Shown: positions 54,301 to 62,054 of the stretch, in pieces | Layout of the letters: every line of letters starts with the position of its first letter | Numbering within the stretch: position 1 is the stretch's first letter | Assembly: GCA_009731375.1 (NCBI GenBank) | Contig: BJOX01000044.1 | Coordinates: forward strand, 748,588 to 812,587 | DNA length: 64,000 nucleotides | Source: Paulinella micropora | Taxonomy: Eukaryota > Cercozoa > Imbricatea > Euglyphida | Direction of reading: 5' to 3' | Translations under genes and position numbers: made by a program | The notes under the pieces: model-generated | What the model saw: the letters and a program-made list of their open reading frames with translations, nothing else | What the model was told of the DNA's origin: nothing | Databases searched by the model: none

Positions 54301-56510
54301 TGAGTCCAGATCGGGCAGATGCTGGGTGTTGGCTTGGGAACAGTCGGGGCCTCCAGGGGGGCCAGGGCAGACTTCTTGTTCTGTTTGTGCCGGCGCCGGT
54401 ACCGACTCGGTGAAGAGGGGGGGCTGCCTGCCATGTCCACCGATGGGAAGACACTGTTTAGGGCCTTGTGCCAAAGATCTCGGCGTGTCTCCAGGTCCAT
54501 GGAAATGGGACCAGCATGAGCGGGGCACATATCGTCTGACAGTGGTCGTAGCCAATGGCGCCCTTCTGCGCCACTCTTTGGAAGTTCAACAGGGAGCCGC
54601 TTCCATCTTCGGGCGTGAGCAGTAAGCATGACCCACCCTAGCGGAAAGGCGGAAATGAAGCGGCGCTGAGTCTCAGGGGCCCGGATTTGCTCCAGTAGGG
54701 GGACTCGTTTCTGCCGGATGCCTGGGGCCTCCGGTCGGGCGACGGGGGCCGGGAGACGGGGAGAAGAGCCAGGAGAAGAGCCAGGAGAGGGGGGCAGGGT
54801 AATCCACCGGCCCCTTGGGTGGGGGTGAGGGGTCCATAGGGAAGAGCAGTCGCACGGCTGGTCTGGGCGTAGTATAGGAATCTGCTTCTTTCCCCATGGG
54901 CTGGGGAAAGGAGGGTCTGAGTCCCACACCTCGCCTGTCTGAAAAGGGAGCAGCGCCGTTAGTCCCACTCTGTAGGCCATTCCAGCCCAGCTGGACCCTT
55001 TGGGGATCCGTTTTTGGATGCTAGCCCATGACTTCCCCTCCGGGATAAAGTTGACCTCCTGAAAATTCTTCGAGATAGGCTGCCCCGAGCTGTGCATTCC
55101 AACTCCGCCTCTACCAAACCGGATGTAGGTGTGGTTGGAGGGATGGGAGCCGAGGATCGCAAACTCTTGGCGGAAATTCTGCCTGCTCTCCTGTAGCTCC
55201 TTCCAGGCCGGGAGCGCCTCGATGGCCCCCGGGGCGGGGGTGTCGCGGTAAGTTGTGGGCGGTTGGATTATGGCCTCACGGGTGCAACGACCACGTAGCC
55301 GCTCTTGGGCCTGTTCCCACTCCGCACTTTCCGCCGCGATAACCTCCTCGTCGGTGGGAGGTGGAGAGAAGGGAATGAAGCGTTCTCCACCTGCCGTCCA
55401 CTTGTCCCCATGGATGAAGGTATTTACGCTGTAGGCTGCCACGGCATGTGACAGGAAAGTCACCTGGTAGGAGGCGGCCCATTGTCGACGGTCGGGTCCT
55501 CCAGGGAGGAAAGTCTCTGAACGGGTGGTGCGTGGAATAGACACCAGCCGGGTGACGGTGCCAAGAGCGTTGAGGGCCTGTCGAACATCGGGTAGACTAT
55601 CCCCTGGAGAGGTGGGGATGGCAGATCCATCGTAGAAGATGCTGAATTCCACCGATCTTCGCTCCGCAGGGGCGCCCCGAATACTACCCAAAAGGAGGGC
55701 ACGTTCTAACTGGAAGAAGGACTCGCTCCAGCTGGACGAGCGGGCGACGTAAGCATCCAGCAGGAGTAGAGCCTGGCCCGGTGTCGGGTCAGGGGGGCGA
55801 GTTGGCACGGGGGCCTCGTGGCTGCAGTTGGCATGAAGACGTCGGAACAGGCGGAGATTGGCCCCGGCGGTGAGGGGATCGAGCGTCTCCCTGTTCCATT
55901 CGTGGCTCCCGGGGGCAAGGGGCCACTCCCAGTGAAGGAGTTTGCAGATCAACCGTTGGTCAAAGATCAGGATCGAGGGTGGGAGGAGTCGGCGGTTTGG
56001 TGGTCCGCAAACAGTACCATGCGTATAGGTCCCGGGAACCCGCAGGGACATGAGGGCGCAGAGATCAAGTCGGGTGGGGGCCGCAGGGTGGGGTACTACG
56101 TCAGCGCGATCGGGTAATTCGAGCCAGGCGCATCCAAATTCCAGGCCTGCCTCCTGAAGCGTAGAACGAATGGTAGATTCCGTTTGCTCGCAGGGCCAAG
56201 GAAGAATGGCAATGGTCCGATGAGCCCGGGGACCAGTCGACTTGGGGAAGCTGGTATCCTCGAATTGGGCCACATGAAAGAAGTAACAACTTTTCGGGCT
56301 GGAAAGTTTAAGGTGGGTCACCAGGCCCCGTCTTGACGACTCCCTGTTGGTCAAAGGAATAGTCCCAGGGGGGGGGTCTGGATGAGCAGGGGTAGGGTTC
56401 CGCGGCGGCGTGCCAGGAAATGGCTCCACAGCGTCCCTCAGGTGAGGCAGGGAATTGCGGAAGAGCCTTTGTTCCACTCGGGAGAATTCCGCCCACCGGG
56501 GGAGGTGCAT
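51297..56510 (-). CDS. LINE-encoded Ulp1/SENP-type (C48) protease polyprotein
   Basis: A 1737-residue uninterrupted frame. The Ulp1 domain at about 755-935 has GGWLHTDVIHWFI, the HVLIPLNISERHWALLVIS block (His830), PLVLFLDSL (Asp870) and VPKQEGGQDCGLHML (Gln917, Cys923). The H-D-Q-C set is complete, predicting cleavage of SUMO-like or self sequences. Residues 286-375 (IFYDGSAIP, then SYQVTFLSHAVAAYSV and FIHGDKW) resemble an RNase H fold with the Glu replaced by Gln, a weaker call. The C-terminal 700 residues are Pro/Ser-rich, probably disordered. The start at 56510 is tentative: upstream lies an 80-bp G-run that may hide fusion to the preceding ORF. Confidence 0.85.
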   Translation of the reverse strand: MHLPRWAEFSRVEQRLFRNSLPHLRDAVEPFPGTPPRNPTPAHPDPPPGTIPLTNRESSRRGLVTHLKLSSPKSCYFFHVAQFEDTSFPKSTGPRAHRTIAILPWPCEQTESTIRSTLQEAGLEFGCAWLELPDRADVVPHPAAPTRLDLCALMSLRVPGTYTHGTVCGPPNRRLLPPSILIFDQRLICKLLHWEWPLAPGSHEWNRETLDPLTAGANLRLFRRLHANCSHEAPVPTRPPDPTPGQALLLLDAYVARSSSWSESFFQLERALLLGSIRGAPAERRSVEFSIFYDGSAIPTSPGDSLPDVRQALNALGTVTRLVSIPRTTRSETFLPGGPDRRQWAASYQVTFLSHAVAAYSVNTFIHGDKWTAGGERFIPFSPPPTDEEVIAAESAEWEQAQERLRGRCTREAIIQPPTTYRDTPAPGAIEALPAWKELQESRQNFRQEFAILGSHPSNHTYIRFGRGGVGMHSSGQPISKNFQEVNFIPEGKSWASIQKRIPKGSSWAGMAYRVGLTALLPFQTGEVWDSDPPFPSPWGKKQIPILRPDQPCDCSSLWTPHPHPRGRWITLPPSPGSSPGSSPRLPAPVARPEAPGIRQKRVPLLEQIRAPETQRRFISAFPLGWVMLTAHARRWKRLPVELPKSGAEGRHWLRPLSDDMCPAHAGPISMDLETRRDLWHKALNSVFPSVDMAGSPPSSPSRYRRRHKQNKKSALAPLEAPTVPKPTPSICPIWTHDTATEESFHVPTAVVEEVESGGWLHTDVIHWFIRELEVQARTNRCLLIGPDFSWKVRTQGESRKDILYMALKNQPVDPGYEHVLIPLNISERHWALLVISTSLRRRGPGRAVGSVPATAKSGSRDLPLVLFLDSLPSCTASCPNFDLKQILTSWYQNLNRVGFLSTSPLPGYICVPVPKQEGGQDCGLHMLFHLQRVALNPSCLSADAPLSLAEMPDMGEFRGNVFRRLKHAQTVHPEMTSLSSPPTTATDQPVEFTRKVKRGHAEWRMQVIDGRAGRDKVLPPAKRRIWEVTDPSAYRDVHLNRERHIRADHEFEARNAQVTRAFASLLNGTRKTKTAILRRRLFLRLSRTFRLTQAALYSDASQAGYWSPPSSDDEEIDATSFRLHLGNTSQDRPERDRQQRSPWSLGLVREVGIAETSFTLQDREIIVLDSLAPWESGPDPPSLRSGKEPRCLDPAEDPVSDIKPQVEVVSSSPAQAEDGPGQREAKNYALQEDSAPPRMSTETKLLAPMGLSPDHTGVRMFSPPPEVNPTRASIAETMEPSSVPTGDQRVSPTSEMSQRMGDIVAATHPPRPPADPDWNDELQGEWETLSPAEKVAQINLFDYLLEEEMEDFPDEAEGKTERRPTPPPPSDSAFIAPAKEDFPSRGEPAPARSVPLAPGSGSSGSPHRAPPFAAPPVPSRPPSPPFPPGTSSVISISPHMGPPCPSVGRPTHTVAGTSPLMPTSSPAPPYVPISPPTVTPEPGDAFGPTETLTSQSHAGTLRAKETPEKRQAFPAPSAPTTVDPAPDGSPSRRESSSESTAPRSAGPADPDPPTLAMPLVPLSDPPDLPLSILEVTASPADIPPIPSTWGRPPGHCHVPVAPSPSPALPTSSDTAPPSQITVPSPDSGKEAVNAVGRSLTSIERTPKSPPTLPIPLPPDPPAPQYDAEPARLTNDETQGTSRKPIPPQPPLGTLVHSQRDTKEPREDLRTACSRPPPPREPPPEVQRSRPPTEATL

Positions 56511-56527
56511 GAAGCGGACTCCCCAAG

Positions 56528-56628
56528 CTAGGACGGGAACTCGTTGGGCCAGATCGGGGCGGCGTACCGAGAGACGGTGGCATAGAAAGATCCGTGTCCC
56601 TCCCGTCGGGGGGGGGGGGGGGGGGGGG

Positions 56629-56669
<41 letters not shown>

Positions 56670-58693
56670 GGGGGGGGAGGGGGGGGTGGGTATCCCTGGA
56701 GGTGGGTGAACAGAGGGGAGACGGTGAAGTCGTGGGGTGTATCCGTCAGAAGGACCTCCACAAAAAATTCGTTTGGCAGGCTGGTGCTGAAGTCCTGGGA
56801 GAGATCCCAGTGCATTTTCGTGTCCTCACCTGTGCCCCGTGGGAGGGCGTAGATGAGTCCGGCGTTAACACGGCAGCGAAAGACACTCCTGAGCCAGTCC
56901 CAGAGGGATTGGGGGAACGCCGCTGTGATGGCTGAGCCCCTCGGTGCTGGTGCTACGAACGTTCCGCCGCCATGGTATCCGATTATGTCGTGTTCGTCCG
57001 GCGCTGCTACCAGGGTTCGGGGAGGGGACGAGGGTTTGGAGGAGAGGACGACTCTGCAAATGGTTAAGTAGAGGTTTTCCCACGGGCAAATGCGGCGTTG
57101 GTTGTGATCACGCTTCGAGGGCAAGAGAGGTGGTTGGATAGAGATTACCCGTCCCTCCGTCCAGGTGTGGTATAACGAAGGGCAGGGGGGGATGTAAGTG
57201 TGAATCGGAGGTGGGGGGTTCCGATTAAGGGCTGAGAAAAGATCCGCAGTATGAGTTGGGAGCGGTACCTCCATGGTTGGGAAGTCATGGACTTTGCCTT
57301 CGATGGTGTCGGCGCGCTGGTAGAGGATGGCTACTAGTGCTCCACCTAGTGGTATGATCGTTCCCGGGAGCAGTCCAACACAAAGGTGACTCTGACGGTG
57401 AGTGGTGTATCTCGGGTGCTTGCGTTCCCCATCATAATCCAGGAAGCTCCGTGGGAATGTAGCATCTTGACATCCAAAAGACCGATACCTCAGCTTGCTG
57501 TCCTTGTACTCCTCCGGGTGGAAAGTGACGCCCCTCGTCCGGATGTATTTTCCTGTCTTCGCCGTCATGTAGCAGGCAGGGAAAAAAGGAGACATCTCCA
57601 GCGAAAAAGGGGCCAGGATCGGGGTGTCGTTGATGCGCGGAGGTTCCGTAGGTCCTCGAGGGGTCTCTGGACGGTTGATGATGACGAAAAGGAAAGGAGG
57701 GGGCGGAGAGTCCAGGGATACCCGGGAGGAGATTACCCTATCTTGTTGCTGGGAGCAGTAGCATGAGAGGTTCCCGTACCCCAACTGTCGCGCTCCCGGC
57801 CGAAGTAGAGCCTCGATGAGGGATTCGAGGCGAATCGAAGGGGAGTCCGCAACGGAGGGGGGGTTTCCCGTGGGCTCTGGGGACTTCCCGTCCGTGGGCT
57901 GTGGAGGGGCCGTGACCTCCAGAAGTGGGCTGCAGGCGTTCGATGAGACATGGTACCAATGACAGGTGGCACAAACATGTTCGCGTTTCCATCGGAGCTG
58001 TAGCTGTTGACGGGCAGGGGTCCCCGGTGCCGCAGGCGCATGGAGCCAGTCCTCCTCGGTAGGCGGTCTGTAGTGTAGCGAAGCCGCCGGGCTAGTACAT
58101 AGGTCGCGGAGGATGAGCCGTAGGGCATGCTTCAGGTCGTCAGTCCGCGCCTGAATGCGTGCCGCCGGTGGAACCTGAATACGGTACTGTGATCCCAACT
58201 GCGCCGCTTGTTCCTCCAGAACGGGATGCTGGAAACGCGGGTCCAGATCAATAATGTGGCGGTAGAGGATAGCCAGCCCTTGCGCCGCAACAGGTTTGTG
58301 GGCCAGTTGAGTCGCGGCCGATCGGTTTAGGGCGCGCCCCGCTTCCGCCAGGACGTGTCCCCCCAGGAAGCCGTTGGGGGTCCTCACGAAAAAACCCAGT
58401 AGTGGCTGGAGCAGACTTGCGAGTGCAGAGAGAAAGGCGCCCATGGGCCATACTGGGAAAGGTGGCGGAGAGGTGTCAGCGCTGGACTGGGTTTTCACGT
58501 CCAGGTTTCTAGGCCTCGGGGCCCCAGTCTGCCTAGATCGCTGACTACGCCTGGCCTGGCGATGGCGGCTTGACCGCATCTCGGTAAAGCGTAATCGATT
58601 CCAGCTTGAGTGACGGGCACGTGGGTCCAGTCTCTGCAGGTGTGATGGTAGGACCCAGAAAAGCGTACCTGGAACGGTCAGCGGCCACACCAC
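56528..58693 (-). CDS. LINE 5' ORF with USP-finger-like region
   Basis: A 721-residue frame; a later Met at 58579 (MRSSRHRQARRS) may be the true start because the first codons overlap a tandem repeat. Residues 135-345 resemble a USP without its Cys box: an alpha-helical stretch, REHVCATCHWYHVSS (C241, C244), then LSCYCSQQ (C311, C313) and PPPPFLFVIINR, like the finger and the following strand of C19 proteases. No catalytic Cys or His box is found. Near residue 628, MHWD gives an H-x-D that could fit a 2OG-Fe oxygenase, but this is weak. The end is polyproline encoded by the C-run. Confidence 0.5.
56611..56690. repeat. Near-pure 80-bp G-run
   Basis: G homopolymers broken by single C or A bases. 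It encodes polyproline on the LINE sense strand and separates the first two ORFs in frame. It is both a likely frameshift or assembly error site and a G-quadruplex candidate. Confidence 0.9.
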
Positions 58694-59370
58694 ACACAGG
58701 GGTGACGGTCACTGCCTTCCCTGGTTCGTCAGACCTGGCTACCACCAACACTCAAGGCAGTCGGGGCTGTGCCAGAAGTCACGGAACTTCACGGGGCCTG
58801 GTTTGGGCTCGTATGCGGCGGGCCTACCAGGTAGCCTGACACGAAGACCTAATACCGGCCTGTAACCAGAGACAGGAAGGAAGAGAGAGTGCCTGAGACG
58901 TTCAGCGACCGTACCCTCCACGTGGGTTACAGCCACCGTCTTCCCTGGCCCAGCAATCCCTGGCGTCACGGGTACTGTGCTAGCAAGGTAGTGTCGACAG
59001 GCGCGTCACTTCCCAGGAAACCGCCGTTCGGAGGGGTACGGCGAGGGAAGGGACCAGGAGAACCGAACACTGTGATTACTCCTCGGGCGAGCCACCACTC
59101 TAGAGACAGGGGCCCAGTGTCTGGACCGATCAGCGGCCACACCGGCACAGTCGGGTGCGGACACTGTCTTTCCTGTCACTGGACTCTTGATCCTAGATGC
59201 GCTCTGCCTGTAGGACAGTGCCCGGCGGAGGGCAAGACACAGTTTCCTCTGGCCGGACTAGAAAGATAAGGGCGAAACAACGCGCCTGGACCGTTAAGCG
59301 ACCGCACAGTCAGGGACGTATGCGGCCACTCACTGTCCTGGCTCTGTTTGTCCACCCTTTAGTACCGGTA
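58650..59370 (-). repeat. Tandem repeats of about 200 bp at the 5' end of the giant LINE
   Basis: A core like GGANNGNTCAGCGGCCACACC plus CACTGNCTTCCCTGG occurs near 58671, 58890, 59122 and 59286, giving spacings of about 219, 232 and 164 bp. Copies are diverged but keep the order of motifs. They lie upstream of the first ORF on the LINE strand. By analogy with mouse L1 they could be promoter monomers. This is an inference. Confidence 0.65.
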
Positions 59371-59524
59371 AAGCCCAGAGGATCTTTCACCCCTTCGTGA
59401 AGTTTGCTGGAAAGCGGATCGCCCGTCCGCGTGGAGGTTGAGCGGTGGGGTGAGAGGGAGAGGCGAGTGAGGACGGGGAAGCGGTGGCGTGCGAGGAAGA
59501 TGTCTCGAGCCGGGCCGCGATAGC

Positions 59525-59613
59525 TCCAGGAGAAGCCGGATTATCCAGGCAACACTTGTGCAGAAAAGCCGGATTATCCAGGCAACACTTGTGATCTTTC
59601 TGAAAAGCCGGAT
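59525..59613 (-). repeat. Short tandem repeat at the LINE 5' junction
   Basis: GCCGGATTATCCAGGCAACA occurs twice (59535, 59568) and a third GCCGGATCAACCAAGG (59606) runs into the direct repeat. TGATCTTTCTGA near 59591 also matches GGATCTTTCTGA just inside the direct repeat. The pattern suggests template switching when the 5' end was joined. Confidence 0.75.
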
Positions 59614-60157
59614 CAACCAAGGCGCTCTGGATCTTTCTGATACAAATGTATTTTCTAGGAAGCTCGGGCACGTGGACCTGCGCTGCGCCATCGTGAACCA
59701 GAAGGTGGACGCTGGGCTCGTGGTCAACGAGAAGGTGGTGTCGGGAGACAACATTGCCAACATCAACACAAAGCCGCAGCGTGGGAGCCCTACCTTCGAC
59801 GGGTGCGACCCGTCGCGTCGGACTAGACCTGATCCGGCTCCATCTTTCGATCTATCTGTCTGCCCATCTATCTGTATACCCTTCCCTCTATCACGGAGTG
59901 CGACTCTGCACTGCGGGCGGCGGTTTGGCGTGGCATGAGACTTTCTCCAACGATTGGGACTTCCTACTACGTGGACTTTGGATAGGATTTTTGTTAGGTT
60001 CCCGGCAGTCCGGGGATAGATATTAGAAATTAGGTGACTAGATTGCCGAACTCCACAAGCTGTGGAGACGTAGGCTAGCGCCTCTGCTTTCGCTTAGTCT
60101 TATTTTGTGCACTGTTGTGCCTGTAGCGCTTTAGTTGATATAGTGCAGCTATATAGC
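59614..60157. repeat. Right copy of the 543-bp direct repeat
   Basis: See 39531-40073. It contains the end of copia RNase H and downstream sequence, in the same orientation as the left copy. Confidence 0.9.
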
Positions 60158-60412
60158 CGAACTCCACTGGAGACGTAGGGTAGCTCACCTTGCGCTTTGC
60201 TCATTTTTCTAATCTAGTTGTTAGTAGCACGGTATGGTTGGACACTGACTCGTAAGGGAGTCTAATTAAGGGGGGCATTGGACAATTAATTAGACCCTTC
60301 CTCCTCAGCTATGTCCATATTGTTATTTATACGTTAGCAATATTCGTTACGTTAGTAGTATTATTAGTTATTAATACAGTCATTTAGAGTACCTTTTCTG
60401 GTGCTGGTGGCA
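60158..60412. other. Copia 3' flank and right inversion breakpoint
   Basis: Begins with CCGAACTCCACTGGAGACGTAGGGTAGC, a near repeat of sequence at 60046-60076. A perfect 10-bp inverted repeat (GTCTAATTAA, TTAATTAGAC) lies at 60260-60295. Part may be LTR, but no terminal TG...CA pair can be confirmed. Confidence 0.5.
60260..60295. repeat. Short perfect hairpin
   Basis: GTCTAATTAA at 60260-60269 and its reverse complement TTAATTAGAC at 60286-60295 enclose a 16-nt loop. Confidence 0.8.
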
Positions 60413-60848
60413 CTAGCTTTTTACCATTACCATTATTACCCGTATCAGGCCGTTTCGTAGGTCATTTTCTGGAGGTACATCTTTTGTGTGACGTCGGAAA
60501 TCCCGTTTCCCAAAATGCCATCCCTGTATCATGGAATAACCCTTGGCCGTCCATCGGCTTTTGAACTTCAGGATCTCCCCCTGCCTCTGTGGTGGCATCA
60601 ACGAACCGGCCTTCACAAATGTCTTTCTTGTCTACTAAGTCGGCTCGGACTCTCCGGAAGCAACCTTTCTCCCAGTGCGTAGCCATCTCTTCGGCTCGGG
60701 CCGCGTCGTCCCAGTACCCTAGCTCATCAGCTTGCTTCTCACTCACCCGGTCTAGTGAACGTGGCGGCATGTGCGGTCTCCGGACCGTCTGCAAGGTACT
60801 TGACGATCTCCGAGTCCAACATACGGTCTGCGGAGTCGTCATCCTCAA
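60413..60848 (-). pseudogene. Copia reverse transcriptase, 5' part only
   Basis: Minus-strand frames give DELGYWDDAARAEEMATHWE and WEKGCFRRVRADLVDKKDI, then in the next frame KFKSRWTAKGYSMIQG and PPENDLRNGLIRVIM, the start of a copia RT (the KARLVAKG-like block and the following helix). It stops there, before motif A. Motif A and the rest occur on the plus strand from about 38314, beginning at the next expected residues. A frameshift at about 60600 is also present. Confidence 0.75.
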
Positions 60849-61335
60849 ACTTTACCCAATGGGCTGGTCCGTTCTTCTTCTGCTTCTTAACCCATATGGG
60901 TTCACTCACGTCTTGCACCTGACCTCGTCGGACCTTGTCTCGAAAACCCACTCCATAGGTCTTCTTGGCCCAGGCCCAGCCCCACTGAGTGGCTGGGGTC
61001 TCAACCCACCTTCCCTTCAACTCCTCTATTGTTTCCGGGTCGGGCTCGGGGGCCTCTTTCTCTGCTTTCACTGCTTCCTGTTCAGAGGTCGCCTCCTCCA
61101 CTTCGCCGTCGGAATCAGAGCTGTCGAGCTCCCCCTGATCCGGGGTCTTCTTCTTGCCTCCACCGGGATCGGTCACCCCCACCCGGGGCTTTGGGACAAA
61201 CAGCTGCTCAAGGTCGGCGTCTTCCACTAACGGGTCTCCCTTGAATGGCTCCAAGCTCAGGCCCTTCTTCTCCCAGAGGGGTGCAACAAGGGCCAGGCCG
61301 GCTGGTTGTCGGCAAAGTTCTTGACGTTTCGCCAT
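60739..61335 (-). pseudogene. Copia integrase-RT linker region
   Basis: A 198-codon frame rich in Glu/Asp and Pro (ELDSSDSDGEVEEATSEQEA) on the same strand between integrase and RT, as expected for the variable linker of copia pol. It overlaps both neighbours in other frames, so frameshifts lie near 61300 and 60770. Confidence 0.65.
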
Positions 61336-62054
61336 GGGAACACCCTACCTTCACACAGGATTAAATATGCGGAGTACTCCAAACTCAGCCCTAACCAGGC
61401 GGCCATGTGCGTCCGGCTCTCGTCATGTCCTAACTTGCCCTCGATGACCATGTGGCATAGACACCCAAAAGGATGAAGGTAAGCTATCCAATTCACCTTC
61501 CTTTCACGGGGCATAAGCTCAAACATCCGGACCTCACCACCGGATCGTTTCGGGAAAAGGTTGTGCAAGAGGGTAGCGTGTTGCCACGGGTATCCCAAGA
61601 GCTCATAGGGTAGCTGAGCCCTAACCAGGTTATGACGCGCTCTGCGCCAAAAGTCACGTTGGGATACTTCGGCATAGGCGTTCTTGTTGTGTTCGTTGAG
61701 GGTGTTGATCCTCTTCCTCACTCCCGTGTCCCGGACCAGCTCCTTGAAGTCAGCTGAGATATGCTCCCCGTCCACCCGGACTTCCTTCACCTTCTTGCCG
61801 CTTTGCGTCTCAAGGAAGTTTATGCATTCCCGCATAAAGCGCACTTGTGGTGCCGCGGTGCCATCCTTTAGAAGGAGGCCAAACGCATACCCGGTGTTAG
61901 CCTCGATTCCCACCATGCCGTACCAAAGCCCACCATAGAGGGGTTTGCGTAGGCACCCGGACTTGTCGAACGCCACGGCTTCAAACTTCCCTACCTGTGT
62001 CAATTGGTTGCTTGCCGGACGTGGTTCACTTTTCCCCCTTTTGCGGCGGGACAA
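61257..62054 (-). pseudogene. Copia integrase core
   Basis: A 265-residue frame with the DDE set: Asp30 (EAVAFDKSG), Asp95 (VRVDGEHIS) and Glu129 (NAYAEVSQR), then the copia GKLGHDESRTHMAAWLGLS region. Its frame overlaps the protease ORF by 55 nt. The shift sits near a GCAAAAGGGGGAAAAG stretch, which could be a programmed slip site, a mutation or an assembly error. It would join the copia cDNA into the genome. Confidence 0.8.

Larger units (their letters stand above)
40074..59613 (-). mobile_element. Giant LINE with Ulp1, USP, RNase H, RT and RLE
   Basis: About 19.5 kb on the minus strand between two copies of a 543-bp direct repeat. The 5' side (59500-58650) has tandem repeats. Then come ORFs with a USP-finger-like region, Ulp1 protease, RS/Pro-rich gag-like region, USP, RNase H-RT and Cys/His-RLE, and a 1.2-kb tail ending at AATAAAAA. 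Ulp1 with RT and RLE points to the NeSL/Utopia group of R2-type LINEs. Usual LINEs are 3-8 kb. The ORFs change frame at G/C runs of 7-10 bases and at one TGA, so it may be one long polyprotein damaged by mutation or sequencing error. No APE endonuclease is recognised. Confidence 0.85.
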
